Source of the DNA: an uncultured Prevotellaceae bacterium
Lineage (GTDB): Bacteria > Bacteroidota > Bacteroidia > Bacteroidales > Bacteroidaceae
Reading direction: 5' to 3'
NCBI GenBank assembly: GCA_902776475.1
Contig: CACYQD010000002.1
Location: 62,001-126,000 of the forward strand
DNA: 64,000 nt
The translations under genes were made by a program, and so were the position numbers. Of this stretch, positions 44,078 to 53,432 are shown piece by piece; position 1 is the first letter of the stretch; each line of letters starts with the position of its first letter. The notes beneath the pieces were generated by a model, which worked only from the letters and a program-made list of their open reading frames with translations, did no database searches and was not told the origin of the DNA.

Positions 44078-46363
44078 GTGTTACGACTATTGTTTATCTT
44101 GCTGATGACGGTTTGTTCCGTTGGTGCCCGTGGTGCAGCCATTGGGACCTGGAACTGTTTTCTGGCCTATAGCGACATCACTGAGATACAACCTACAGGC
44201 AACAAGGTGTATGTGCTCAGTTCAAAAGGACTGTTCTCTTACCAACTCTCTGACCAGAGCGTGCAGACGTATCACAAGATGAACGTGCTCAACGACTGCA
44301 ACATCGCTCACATCACCTACTGTAAAGCTGCCCACAGGCTCATCATCGTCTATGAGAACCAAAACATCGACCTGCTTGATGACAATGGAGACGTGGTCAA
44401 TATCTCTGACTACTACAACAAGTCGATGACCGCCGATAAAACCATCAATGAGGTCAAAGTGATGGGCAGCAATGCTTTTGTGGCCACCAATTTCGGCATC
44501 CTCAAAATCAATGTCGCTGACGCAGAGATCACCGCCACTTACAACCTGGGCAGAAAGGTGATGTCAACCACTGTTTTTGAGGATGAACTCTACGCCGCAT
44601 GTGGGTCGGAAGGTATTTTCAAGGCAAAGCTCTCCGACAACCTGCTCGACAAGAAAAACTGGACAAGAGAGAGCAACGTCAGCGCCAACCATATCTACAC
44701 TTTCGACAATGGTCTCATGGCGGCTGTCAATGGCGTCATCTACAGGAAAGACCAACAAGAATGGAAAAAAATCTTCGACCGTTACTTTGACTTCTGTCAC
44801 CTCACAGGAGAAAAACTGATTTTCGGAGAGGCTAATTCCGTTTGGATCTTTGAAAAAGCCACCAACCCACAGATCATCAAAAAAGGTGACGCTGATATCA
44901 AAGCCTTCTCCTACGATGTGACCAATGACTGTTTCTGGAGCAATCAGGCCGACGGAAAACTCTACTCCCTCACCCTCGAAGACAAGACCATCGTACCGAA
45001 AATCACCAACATTAACCCCGACGGACCGAAATACAACTATTTCGGATTCCTGACATACGGCAACAACACGCTGTACTCCTGCGGTGGTGGTTTTGATGCT
45101 TTTGCCGAACTCTTCAGGGAGGCTACCGTACAGACCTACAGCGAGGACGAATGGACCATCTATCAAGATGACATCAAAGCCACCGTGGGCAACCTCTTCC
45201 AGGACATGACCTGTCTGGACTTTGACCCAAAGAACCCCGCACACGTCTTTGTGGGCAGTAGGGCCGGTCTCTATGAATATCTCAACGGACGGTTTGTCAA
45301 GTACTACAACTGCGAAAACAGTCCACTGATGTATTCCACAGCGGACAACAACCCCAACTATATCCTCACCCTCGGTGTGAAATTCGACAAAAACGGCAAC
45401 CTCTGGTGCCTCAACAGTCTGGCAGAAGCAAGATCCATCCTGGAACTCAAGACCGACGGCACCTGGGAAGACCATCACCAGGAAATCCTCATGGACGACA
45501 ACCTCAGAAGCCTGCCCAACATGAAGTCGCTCATCATCGACAGCCGGGGACTGCTGTGGTTTGCCAACAACCATTGGTCGGTGCCGGGATTCTATTGCTT
45601 CGATCCCAAAACGGAAGCCATCAACCACTATACTTCCTTCATCAATGAGGATGGTACACGACTGACTCCCAACGGCATCCGATGCGTGGCGGAAGACAAG
45701 GAAGGAAACATCTGGATCGGATCGAGCGTGGGTCCACTGCTCCTGCCTGCAGAAGATATCAATGACGGCTCCAATGCCGTGCTCCAACAAGTGAAAGTAC
45801 CGCGCAACGACGGCACCAATTTCGCTGACTACCTGCTCAGCGGTGTGGATATCACCTGCATCGCCGTGGATGGCGGCAACAGAAAATGGTTTGGCACCAA
45901 CGGCAACGGCGCCTACCTCATCAGCGACGACAACATGTCGCAGATCCACCATTTCCTTTCCAGCAACAGCATGCTGCTCTCCGACAACATCGAGTCGATC
46001 GCCATCAATGACCAGACAGGAGAGGTGTTCTTCGGCACCGACAACGGCTTGTGCTCATTCATGAGCGACGCCACCGCCACCAATGAGACGATGACCAAAG
46101 ACAACGTCTATGCCTATCCCAATCCGGTGAGACCGGACTATACCGGACTCATCACCGTCACCGGACTCACCATGGATGCCGACGTCAAAATCGTCACCGC
46201 CAACGGCACCCTCGTGGCTGAGGGAAGGAGCAACGGCGGCACCTTCACCTGGGACGGTTGCGACGAAGGCGGAAAACGAGTGGCCTCCGGCGTGTATATG
46301 GTCCAGACAGCCACCAGCGACGGTAAGAAAGGTACGGTTTGCAAAATAGCCATCGTCAGGTAA
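44078..46363 (+). CDS. porZ: Type IX secretion system protein PorZ (two beta-propellers plus sorting domain)
   Basis: A 761-residue exported protein matching the architecture of PorZ of Porphyromonas gingivalis: signal peptide (MLRLLFILLMTVCSVGARG), beta-propeller repeats across about 25-670 (GLFSYQLSDQSVQTYHKMN..., ENGNLWCLNS-like and GNIWIGSSVGPLLLP blades) and a C-terminal type-A sorting domain at about 677-761 (AYPNPVRPDYTG ... GVYMVQTATSDGKKGTVCKI). PorZ sits on the cell surface and supports the A-LPS attachment step of type IX cargo. The start codon is GTG (44078), which overlaps the last base of a TATATTTG sequence that looks like a -7 box; if that box is real, translation must begin further in, for example at the TTG at 44090. 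The absence of a -33 makes the GTG start more likely. Confidence 0.85.
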   Translation: MLRLLFILLMTVCSVGARGAAIGTWNCFLAYSDITEIQPTGNKVYVLSSKGLFSYQLSDQSVQTYHKMNVLNDCNIAHITYCKAAHRLIIVYENQNIDLLDDNGDVVNISDYYNKSMTADKTINEVKVMGSNAFVATNFGILKINVADAEITATYNLGRKVMSTTVFEDELYAACGSEGIFKAKLSDNLLDKKNWTRESNVSANHIYTFDNGLMAAVNGVIYRKDQQEWKKIFDRYFDFCHLTGEKLIFGEANSVWIFEKATNPQIIKKGDADIKAFSYDVTNDCFWSNQADGKLYSLTLEDKTIVPKITNINPDGPKYNYFGFLTYGNNTLYSCGGGFDAFAELFREATVQTYSEDEWTIYQDDIKATVGNLFQDMTCLDFDPKNPAHVFVGSRAGLYEYLNGRFVKYYNCENSPLMYSTADNNPNYILTLGVKFDKNGNLWCLNSLAEARSILELKTDGTWEDHHQEILMDDNLRSLPNMKSLIIDSRGLLWFANNHWSVPGFYCFDPKTEAINHYTSFINEDGTRLTPNGIRCVAEDKEGNIWIGSSVGPLLLPAEDINDGSNAVLQQVKVPRNDGTNFADYLLSGVDITCIAVDGGNRKWFGTNGNGAYLISDDNMSQIHHFLSSNSMLLSDNIESIAINDQTGEVFFGTDNGLCSFMSDATATNETMTKDNVYAYPNPVRPDYTGLITVTGLTMDADVKIVTANGTLVAEGRSNGGTFTWDGCDEGGKRVASGVYMVQTATSDGKKGTVCKIAIVR

Positions 46364-46370
46364 ACTCATC

Positions 46371-47375
46371 ATGGAGGAAGAACGTAGAATCGGTTGGGTG
46401 GATATGGCCAGAGGCATTTGCATGATGGCCATCCTGTTCTTCCACGCTGAGAAATATGATGTCGGTGAGGAAATCATCCCCTACGCCTGTTACGTCAACA
46501 ATGCCATCATCTTTTTCTTCTTCGTTTCAGGTTATCTCTTCAAGAAACCCCAAAAGGCCTTTTCCCTGCGCCACAAGCTGCGTTCCATCCTTCGGACGAT
46601 GATCATCCCCTATTTTGTCTTTACGTTGATTCTGGCGCTTCCTAAGGCCTTTGTACACGATGACATGAGCATCACTGAGGTGTTGACGCTCATCCTCACG
46701 GGACATGCGTCATGGTTTATCGCAGCCCTGATCGTGTGTGAACTGTTTTTTGCCTTCCTGCTTCATGTCACGGAAGGAAAAGGAAAATGGCTTTTCATCT
46801 GCTCTGCCCTACCCTATTTCCTCATCGCCTCGTGTTACCATTTCCTGTCTGCCGACGCCTTGCGGAACATCAATGTGTGGTGCTGGCAGAACGCGTGTCT
46901 GCTGTTGTTTTTCATGTATGCCGGATATCATTACCGGAAAATGGAACCACAGTTGCATTCCATCCATCCTGCCTTCTATGGTGGGATGGTCATCCTGCTG
47001 ATTGTCTTGAAATATCTCCAGCAGATGAACGGCATGCTGTTGACGCTTGAACCCATCACGGTTTCCTCATTCACCCTGTTGCTCATCGACGGATGCTTGG
47101 GCATCATGGTGCTCCTGGTCATATTCCGCCGGATGCCACAAGTCAGACTGGTGGAGTGGACAGGCAAGAACTCCTTGTTTTATTATTTTATCTGCGGCGG
47201 CGTGCCTTTCATGGTCAGCAAAGGACTCCAATTGATAGGTTTTCCCTATCAAGGCATCTATGTTCAAGTGATTGTCGCCTTTCTCCTGGTTTATATCTTT
47301 TCCACCATCATCGTTTACGGGTTGAATCATTTATATTCTTTTTTGTTTTTAAAAAATAAAAGAAAAAAAGAATAG
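46371..47375 (+). CDS. Acyltransferase 3 family membrane protein
   Basis: A 334-residue integral membrane acyltransferase with about ten hydrophobic segments. The N-terminal RIGWVDMARGICMMAILFFH is the family hallmark, in which the catalytic arginine-histidine region lies (His25). Such proteins O-acylate surface polysaccharides or lipids. It starts 8 bases after porZ and may share its transcript. The 3' end is extremely A+T-rich (encoding FLFLKNKRKKE) and adjoins the putative replication origin. Confidence 0.9.
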   Translation: MEEERRIGWVDMARGICMMAILFFHAEKYDVGEEIIPYACYVNNAIIFFFFVSGYLFKKPQKAFSLRHKLRSILRTMIIPYFVFTLILALPKAFVHDDMSITEVLTLILTGHASWFIAALIVCELFFAFLLHVTEGKGKWLFICSALPYFLIASCYHFLSADALRNINVWCWQNACLLLFFMYAGYHYRKMEPQLHSIHPAFYGGMVILLIVLKYLQQMNGMLLTLEPITVSSFTLLLIDGCLGIMVLLVIFRRMPQVRLVEWTGKNSLFYYFICGGVPFMVSKGLQLIGFPYQGIYVQVIVAFLLVYIFSTIIVYGLNHLYSFLFLKNKRKKE

Positions 47376-47753
47376 GATGATGTCGCTTGGAAAAGTGGAT
47401 AACTTTGAACGGTTGGTGTGATGTTGAAGTTATGATCAGATAGATGGATTTATCCACATTCTTGTGAATTCTTATATCTTTGATTATCAATAGTTTATTA
47501 AGTTATCCACACTTTTAAGAAGTGGTTGATAAGTGATATGTGGATAACAGTTGACTGGGATAGAGTGTGGAAAACAGGTTGAAAAAAAGAGATTTTTAGA
47601 GGGGATTATGCACAAAAAATGGGATATGATCAGGGATTGTGGATATCAATAGGGTTTTTTATACACTTATTCACAAGTTTTCCACAATCTTTTCCACAAA
47701 AATTTTTCCAAGTGATGGAAAAAGGTTATTTTTGTGAGCAAAACAGTCTGACC
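47376..47753. other. Candidate chromosomal replication origin (oriC)
   Basis: Non-coding region with ten DnaA-box-like 9-mers in about 305 bp. Perfect TTATCCACA: 47450-47458 (+), 47503-47511 (+), 47539-47547 (-). Matching TTWTNCACA: 47566-47574 (-), 47606-47614 (+), 47667-47675 (+), 47678-47686 (+), 47690-47698 (+). One mismatch: 47394-47402 (-) and 47638-47646 (-). An A+T-rich, A-tract-rich stretch (47339-47376) borders it and could be the unwinding element. Supporting context: parS sites to the right and an apparent change of G/C bias. dnaA itself is not in the window. Confidence 0.75.
47727..47734 (+). promoter_or_regulatory. Candidate -7 element of mutS
   Basis: TATTTTTG lies 20 bases before the mutS ATG, next to the last DnaA box; no clear -33 element. 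DnaA binding could influence this promoter. Confidence 0.45.
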
Positions 47754-50381
47754 ATGGCAAAGAAGGAAAATGGACTCACACCGATGATGAAGCAGTTTTT
47801 CACGTTGAAGGCGAAACATCCTGATGCGCTGATGCTTTTCCGTTGTGGTGACTTCTATGAGACCTATTGTGAGGATGCCATCGCTGCCTCGAAGATATTG
47901 GGCATCACGCTGACGAAGCGCAACAATGGTGGCATCTCGGGTTCGGCGGAGATGGCAGGTTTTCCCCATCATGCACTGGATACCTATCTGCCGAAACTGA
48001 TCCGGGCAGGACGGCGTGTGGCCATCTGCGACCAACTGGAAGATCCGAAACTCACCAAGACATTGGTGAAGCGGGGCATCACGGAGTTGGTGACTCCTGG
48101 CGTGGCACTCAATGACAATGTGCTCAACTACAAGGAGAACAATTTCCTGGCGGCCGTGCATTTCGGAAAGGTGGCTTGTGGTGTGGCTTTCCTGGATATC
48201 TCCACCGGTGAGTTTATCACTGGCGAGGGAACCTATGACTATGTGGAGAAACTGTTGGGCAATTTCCAACCCAAGGAAGTGTTGTATGACCGGTCGAGAA
48301 AGGCTGATTTTGAGAAGTTTTTCGGCACGAAAATGTGTGTGTTTGAGTTGGATGACTGGGTTTTCACCGAACAGACCGCCCGGCAAAAGTTGTTGAAGCA
48401 TTTTCGTACGAAAAACCTGAAAGGATTCGGTGTCGATCATATCGTCAATGGAGTGGTGGCGGCAGGAGCCATCCTGCAGTATCTGGAGATGACCCAGCAC
48501 ACCCAAATCGGGCATATCACATCTATTTCACGCATTGAGGAAGAAAAATATGTCAGGCTCGATAAATTCACAATCCGTTCGCTGGAGTTGGTCGAACCCA
48601 TGCAGGATGAGGGAAAGTCCTTGTTGAATGTCATCGACAAGACGATAACCGCCATGGGAGGCCGTTTGCTCCGGCGTTGGGTGATGTTTCCGCTCAAGGA
48701 TGAGAATCCCATCAACCAACGGTTGGATATTGTGGATTATTTCTACCGTGAACCATCGTTCAGGGAGTGTGTCGATGAGCAGTTGCACTTGATCGGCGAT
48801 TTGGAGCGTATCATCTCAAAAATCGCCACTGGCCGTGTGTCACCCCGTGAGATGATGCAGTTAAAAGTGGCCTTACAAGCGATGGAACCTGTCAAGACGG
48901 CTTGTATGAGTGCCGATAATGCGGTCTTGAAACGACTGGGCGAGCAAATCAATATCTGCCGGACAATCAGGGACCGTATCGCCCGTGAGATACAAAATGA
49001 CCCTCCATTCCAAGTCAACAAAGGCAACGTGATCCGCAGTGGAGTCAATCCACAGTTGGATGAGTTGCGCGACATCGCCTACAGCGGCAAGGACTATTTG
49101 TTGAAGATACAGGAGCGCGAGGCTGAAATCACAGGTATCTCCTCTTTGAAAATAGGCTATAACAATGTGTTTGGCTATTATCTGGAGGTGCGCAACACTT
49201 ACAAAGACAAGGTGCCGGCCGAATGGGTCAGAAAACAGACATTGGCCCAGGCTGAGCGGTATATCACTCAGGAACTGAAGGAATATGAGGAAAAAATTCT
49301 GGGTGCCGAGGATAAAATCCTGTCGTTGGAAACCCAACTTTTCAATGAACTGGTGAGTGCTGTGCAGGAGTATATCCCCGCTATCCAGATCAATGCCAAT
49401 CTCGTGGCACAGCTCGACTGTCTGTTGTCGTTTGCCATGGTCTCTGAGGAGAATCATTACATGCGGCCGGTCATTGACACCTCGGAAGTCATAGACATCA
49501 AGGCAGGCAGGCATCCTGTCATCGAGACCCAACTGCCCCTTGGAGAGCGGTATGTGCCCAATGATATCCTGCTTGACAATGAGCGTCAGCAGATCATCAT
49601 CATCACGGGTCCCAATATGGCCGGTAAATCGGCTCTGCTGAGACAGACAGCCCTCATCGTACTCATGGCCCAGATCGGTTGTTTCGTGCCGGCAGAACAA
49701 GCGAGAATCGGTCTGGTGGATAAGATTTTCACCCGTGTGGGAGCGTCAGACAACATCTCCGTGGGAGAATCTACTTTTATGGTGGAGATGACGGAGGCTT
49801 CCAATATCCTCAACAATGTGTCGTCGCGCTCATTGGTGCTCTTCGATGAGTTGGGACGTGGCACTTCCACCTACGATGGTATCTCCATTGCCTGGGCCAT
49901 CGTGGAATACCTGCATGAGCATACCCGGGCACGCGCTCGTACGCTCTTCGCCACCCATTATCATGAACTGAATGAGATGGAGAAGAATTTCTCGCGTATC
50001 AAGAATTATAATGTGAGCGTGAAGGAAATCGACGGAAAGGTTATTTTCCTGCGCAAACTGATGCGGGGAGGTTCGGAACATTCCTTCGGTATCCATGTGG
50101 CGGAAATCGCCGGTATGCCGAAAAGCATAGTGCGGCGTGCGAATGTCATTCTCAAACAGTTGGAGGCAGACAACAGCAGTGTCGGCAGCGTGGGCAAACC
50201 ATCTGCGCAATCCATCCAACAGTCAAGGGAAGGCATGCAACTCAGTTTCTTCCAGCTTGATGATCCTGTGCTGATGCAGGTGAGGGATGAGATTTTAGGC
50301 CTTGACATCAATCATCTCACCCCTGTGGAAGCTCTCAACAAACTCAACGAAATCAAGAAAATAGTGAGTGGGAAGTCTTGA
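47754..50381 (+). CDS. mutS: DNA mismatch repair protein MutS
   Basis: Mismatch-recognition ATPase of 875 residues. The N-terminal domain starts [15 protein letters not shown] and carries the mismatch-wedge motif, here [10 protein letters not shown] (FxxGxFYE, about residues 27-36). The Walker A loop [13 protein letters not shown] lies at about 618-630, with the ABC-type signature and Walker B ([16 protein letters not shown]) around 690-705. The frame remains open upstream through the origin region, but ATG 47754 gives the family N-terminus and avoids the DnaA boxes. Followed by repeat-rich DNA. Confidence 0.97.
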   Translation: MAKKENGLTPMMKQFFTLKAKHPDALMLFRCGDFYETYCEDAIAASKILGITLTKRNNGGISGSAEMAGFPHHALDTYLPKLIRAGRRVAICDQLEDPKLTKTLVKRGITELVTPGVALNDNVLNYKENNFLAAVHFGKVACGVAFLDISTGEFITGEGTYDYVEKLLGNFQPKEVLYDRSRKADFEKFFGTKMCVFELDDWVFTEQTARQKLLKHFRTKNLKGFGVDHIVNGVVAAGAILQYLEMTQHTQIGHITSISRIEEEKYVRLDKFTIRSLELVEPMQDEGKSLLNVIDKTITAMGGRLLRRWVMFPLKDENPINQRLDIVDYFYREPSFRECVDEQLHLIGDLERIISKIATGRVSPREMMQLKVALQAMEPVKTACMSADNAVLKRLGEQINICRTIRDRIAREIQNDPPFQVNKGNVIRSGVNPQLDELRDIAYSGKDYLLKIQEREAEITGISSLKIGYNNVFGYYLEVRNTYKDKVPAEWVRKQTLAQAERYITQELKEYEEKILGAEDKILSLETQLFNELVSAVQEYIPAIQINANLVAQLDCLLSFAMVSEENHYMRPVIDTSEVIDIKAGRHPVIETQLPLGERYVPNDILLDNERQQIIIITGPNMAGKSALLRQTALIVLMAQIGCFVPAEQARIGLVDKIFTRVGASDNISVGESTFMVEMTEASNILNNVSSRSLVLFDELGRGTSTYDGISIAWAIVEYLHEHTRARARTLFATHYHELNEMEKNFSRIKNYNVSVKEIDGKVIFLRKLMRGGSEHSFGIHVAEIAGMPKSIVRRANVILKQLEADNSSVGSVGKPSAQSIQQSREGMQLSFFQLDDPVLMQVRDEILGLDINHLTPVEALNKLNEIKKIVSGKS

Positions 50382-50384
50382 ATG

Positions 50385-50521
50385 CCCCTACCCAACTTTC
50401 TCAAATTGAAAGGAGTGTAGGAGTTTGGTAGTATAGGAGTTTAGACAAGTCTTAAACTCCCCTACCCAACTTTCTCAAATTGAAAGGAGTTTAGGAGTTT
50501 GGTAGTATAGGAGTTTAGACA
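50385..50521. repeat. Two 63-bp direct repeats downstream of mutS
   Basis: Copies at 50385-50447 and 50459-50521, 74 bases apart, agree except at about one base. Each begins CCCCTACCCAACTTTCTCAA and contains the small hairpin CTTTC/GAAAG and GGAGTTTGGTAGTATAGGAG. Unlike the nearby palindromic array, I see this unit only here; related CTCAA..TTGAG words appear near 43809 and 50909. Confidence 0.8.
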
Positions 50522-50585
50522 TTACTCTTGCAAGTCATAGCCTATACTGACGATAAATTATCAGTGTTATGGGTTTCGCCGATAG

Positions 50586-50790
50586 TTCTCTCCCTTTGGG
50601 AGACAAAACATACTTATCCCTCTCCCTTTGGGAGAGGTTAGGTGAGGGATTGAGAGTCATGGTTCCCAACAAGAAGAGCAAACTTATCCCTCTCCCTTTG
50701 GGAGAGGTTAGGTGAGGGAGTGAGAGTCATGGTCCCCAACAAGAAGAGCAAACTTATCCCTCTCCCTTTGGGAGAGGTTAGGTGAGGGAA
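50586..50790. repeat. 70-bp periodic array of CTCTCCC/GGGAGAG repeats
   Basis: Three full units start CTTATCCCTCTCC at 50613, 50683 and 50753, exactly 70 bases apart, preceded by a partial unit at 50586. Each unit has the palindrome CTCTCCCTTTGGGAGAG, then GTTAGGTGAGGGA and a linker ending CCCAACAAGAAGAGCAAA. Together with the 63-bp repeats it fills most of the gap 50382-50949; the remaining 150 bases show no further feature. Confidence 0.88.
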
Positions 50791-50949
50791 TTAACAAAAC
50801 TCAGTTTCCTTCTCCTCTCACTCAATCGAACTATTGTTTTCACCAATAGTTCTCATGCTCAGGAGAGAAAAAGTACTATTGTTCAAACTCCAAATCTCCT
50901 AAACTCTCAAAAGTTGAGCAAATGCGAAACTTGAACTCCCCTACCCTAT

Positions 50950-51801
50950 TCAATGAATCTTCTTCATCCATTTTCCTCCGATCATACAGAGAATTCCGAT
51001 GATGACGAAGGGGATGCTGAGCAGTTGTCCCATATCGAGGGGCAAGCTGTCCTCGAAATCCACCTGATTGATTTTGGTGAATTCAATGAAGAAACGAGCT
51101 GTGAAAATCAGCGTGAGGCACAGACCGAAGAAAAAGCCGGTACCCACTTTCTCAGGTCTGCGGCGGTAGATGAACCATCCCACGAAGAAAAAGATAAAAT
51201 AGACTATAGCCTCATAGAGTTGTCCGGGATGTCGTGGTTCGGTGGCCAACGAGGGTTCTGCAGCCTGGAAGATGAATGCCCAGGGCACGTCAGTCACCTT
51301 GCCGATGATTTCCGAATTCATGAGATTGCCAAGACGGATAAAACAGGCGGTGACGGGTGTGGCAATGGCAATATTGTCGAGGACCTGCCAGAGGCTAAGG
51401 TGCGTTTTCTTGAAATACAGATAGAGTGCTATCATCAGTCCCAATGTTCCACCATGTGATGCAAGTCCCTCATAACCAGTGAATTTCCATGAACCATCCG
51501 CCATTTTATGGATGGGCAGGATCATTTCGATGACATGATTGAAACTGCTCAGGAAATAGCCTGGTTCGTAGAAAAGGCAATGTCCTAAGCGGGCACCGAT
51601 CAAGATACCTAAGAAACAGTAGATAAAGAGTGGATCAAATAGCTCGTCTTTGATTTTCTGTTCCTTATATAGTTTTTTCACGATAAAATAGGCCAGGACC
51701 AGTCCGATCAGCCAACAGAGGGAATACCATCTGATGCCGAAGTGACCGATGGTGAATGCCATCTCATCGGGATTCCATACGATATAGAGCAATGTATTCA
51801 T
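50950..51801 (-). CDS. lgt: Prolipoprotein diacylglyceryl transferase
   Basis: Inner-membrane enzyme adding diacylglycerol to the lipobox cysteine of prelipoproteins; first step of lipoprotein maturation, used by the SusD, GH16 and other lipoproteins encoded here. The 283-residue protein has seven hydrophobic segments, the conserved [10 protein letters not shown] and SHGGTLGL motifs, and the Lgt signature [13 protein letters not shown] at about 160 (the glycine-asparagine-x-x-asparagine-x-glutamate pattern). Downstream of ychF by 60 bases on the same strand. Confidence 0.96.
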   Translation of the reverse strand: MNTLLYIVWNPDEMAFTIGHFGIRWYSLCWLIGLVLAYFIVKKLYKEQKIKDELFDPLFIYCFLGILIGARLGHCLFYEPGYFLSSFNHVIEMILPIHKMADGSWKFTGYEGLASHGGTLGLMIALYLYFKKTHLSLWQVLDNIAIATPVTACFIRLGNLMNSEIIGKVTDVPWAFIFQAAEPSLATEPRHPGQLYEAIVYFIFFFVGWFIYRRRPEKVGTGFFFGLCLTLIFTARFFIEFTKINQVDFEDSLPLDMGQLLSIPFVIIGILCMIGGKWMKKIH

Positions 51802-51861
51802 GGAAATGACGGGTTGAAAAACAACGATTTTATGGGGTGATTTTATGGGGTCTGTATCAAA

Positions 51862-52962
51862 TCAGACATTGAAACGGAAATGCATGATGTCACCATCCTG
51901 GACGACGTAGTCCTTGCCTTCAATGCCCATTTTTCCAGCTTCGCGAACAGCAGCTTCAGAACCATATTTGATATAGTCTTCGTATTTGATGACTTCCGCG
52001 CGGATAAAACCTTTCTCAAAGTCGGTATGGATGACTCCAGCACACTGTGGTGCTTTCCACCCTTTGTGGTAGGTCCATGCCTTCACCTCCATCTCGCCAG
52101 CGGTGATGAAGGTCTCCAGATTGAGCAGTGAATAGGCTTTCTTGATCAGACGGTTGACACCGCTTTCTTCCAATCCCAGTTCATCGAGAAACATTTTCTT
52201 GTCCTCATAACTCTCGAAACTGGCGATGTCTTCTTCTGTCTTGGCAGCGATGACCAGTACTTCGGCACCCTCTTCGCGTGCAGCTTCTTCGATGCGATGG
52301 GAATAATCATTGCCGTTCAAAGCACTCGACTCATCGACGTTGCAGACATAGAGCACAGGTTTGGCGGTGAGCAGGAAAAGGTCGTGGGCAGCCTGCTGTT
52401 CATCCTTGGTTTCAAAAGTCACAATACGGGCATTCTGGCCTTTCTCGAGTACTTCTTTATAGGCTGTGAGGACCGACACTTCTATCTTGGCTTCCTTATT
52501 GCCAACGGAGGCTGCTTTCTGTTGTTTGGCCAGGCGAGACTCGATGGTTTCAAGGTCTTTCAGTTGCAGTTCGGTATCAATGATTTCCTTGTCACGGATG
52601 GGGTCGATGGTACCATCAACATGGGTGATGTTGTCATCATCGAAACAGCGCAGCACATGGATGATGGCATCAGTCTCACGGATATTACCCAGGAATTTGT
52701 TGCCTAACCCCTCCCCTTTCGATGCACCTTTGACAAGACCGGCGATATCCACGATTTCACAGGTAGCTGGGACAATCCGTCCAGGATGCACCAGTTCAGC
52801 AAGACGGGTGAGTCTTTCGTCGGGCACAGTGATGACACCCACATTGGGTTCGATAGTACAGAAAGGGAAATTGGCTGCCTGTGCCTTAGCACTCGACAAA
52901 CAATTGAACAAGGTGGACTTACCCACATTGGGCAGTCCGACAATACCGCATTTCAATGCCAT
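51862..52962 (-). CDS. ychF: Ribosome-associated ATPase/GTPase YchF
   Basis: A 366-residue Obg-family P-loop protein that prefers ATP and is linked to ribosome function and oxidative stress. G1 is GLPNVGKSTLFN (residues 8-19), G3 is DIAGLVKGASKGEGLGNKFL, and the usual NKxD is altered to NVDE (YVCNVDESSA), as expected for YchF. A coiled coil (about 125-165) and a C-terminal TGS domain (from about 280) complete it. Promoter at 53000-53031. Confidence 0.97.
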   Translation of the reverse strand: MALKCGIVGLPNVGKSTLFNCLSSAKAQAANFPFCTIEPNVGVITVPDERLTRLAELVHPGRIVPATCEIVDIAGLVKGASKGEGLGNKFLGNIRETDAIIHVLRCFDDDNITHVDGTIDPIRDKEIIDTELQLKDLETIESRLAKQQKAASVGNKEAKIEVSVLTAYKEVLEKGQNARIVTFETKDEQQAAHDLFLLTAKPVLYVCNVDESSALNGNDYSHRIEEAAREEGAEVLVIAAKTEEDIASFESYEDKKMFLDELGLEESGVNRLIKKAYSLLNLETFITAGEMEVKAWTYHKGWKAPQCAGVIHTDFEKGFIRAEVIKYEDYIKYGSEAAVREAGKMGIEGKDYVVQDGDIMHFRFNV

Positions 52963-52999
52963 TTTTCAGAATTTTAATGATATACGTATGATTTGACGG

Positions 53000-53031
53000 C
53001 AAAGTTACGATTAAGCGAGCGAAAAGCCAAA
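53000..53031 (-). promoter_or_regulatory. Promoter of ychF within the dispersed palindromic element
   Basis: On the minus strand TTTG (53028-53031), 20-base spacer containing TTTCGCTCGCTTAATCG, and TAACTTTG (53000-53007), 37 bases before the ychF ATG. The element extends to about 53050 with a hairpin (GAAAAG...CTTTTC), resembling the copies upstream of leuS. Confidence 0.8.
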
Positions 53032-53057
53032 TTTATTTGAACTTTTCCGACATTATA

Positions 53058-53390
53058 CCCCTCTCCCTGAGGGAGAGGACGGGTGAGGGGGTTCTTTTCT
53101 CCAGTGTTATTGATATTATCCCATCACCTAGCCTCTCCCACAGGGAGAGGGATAGGTTTGCTTTGTCTCCCAAAGGGAGAGGAATAGGTTTGCTTTTTCT
53201 CCGTCAGGGATACAAATTATATTCATAAAGGAAACAGCCCCTCTCCCTGAGGGAGAGGACGGGTGAGGGGGTTCTTTTCTCCAGTGTTATTGATATTATC
53301 CCCTCACCTAACCTCTCCCACAGGGAGAGGGATAGGTTTGCTTTTTCTCCCACAGGGAGAGGGATAAGTTTGCTTTTTCTCCCAAAGAAT
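53058..53390. repeat. 180-bp spaced direct repeats of CTCTCCC/GGGAGAG type
   Basis: Two copies of about 107 bp, 53058-53164 and 53238-53344, begin CCCCTCTCCCTGAGGGAGAG and differ at a few positions. Each holds two palindromes (CTCTCCC...GGGAGAG) plus a conserved linker TTCTTTTCTCCAGTGTTATT. Further partial units extend each copy (53165-53195, 53345-53390). They fill most of the gap 52963-53432 between ychF and polA. Confidence 0.85.
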
Positions 53391-53432
53391 AATTTTTATA
53401 ATGATTTTTTCTCCTGTGAGGGAAAAAGTATT

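Noticed and set aside
50586-50790. CRISPR array
   Set aside because: The exact 70-base period includes identical linkers, so there are no distinct spacers.
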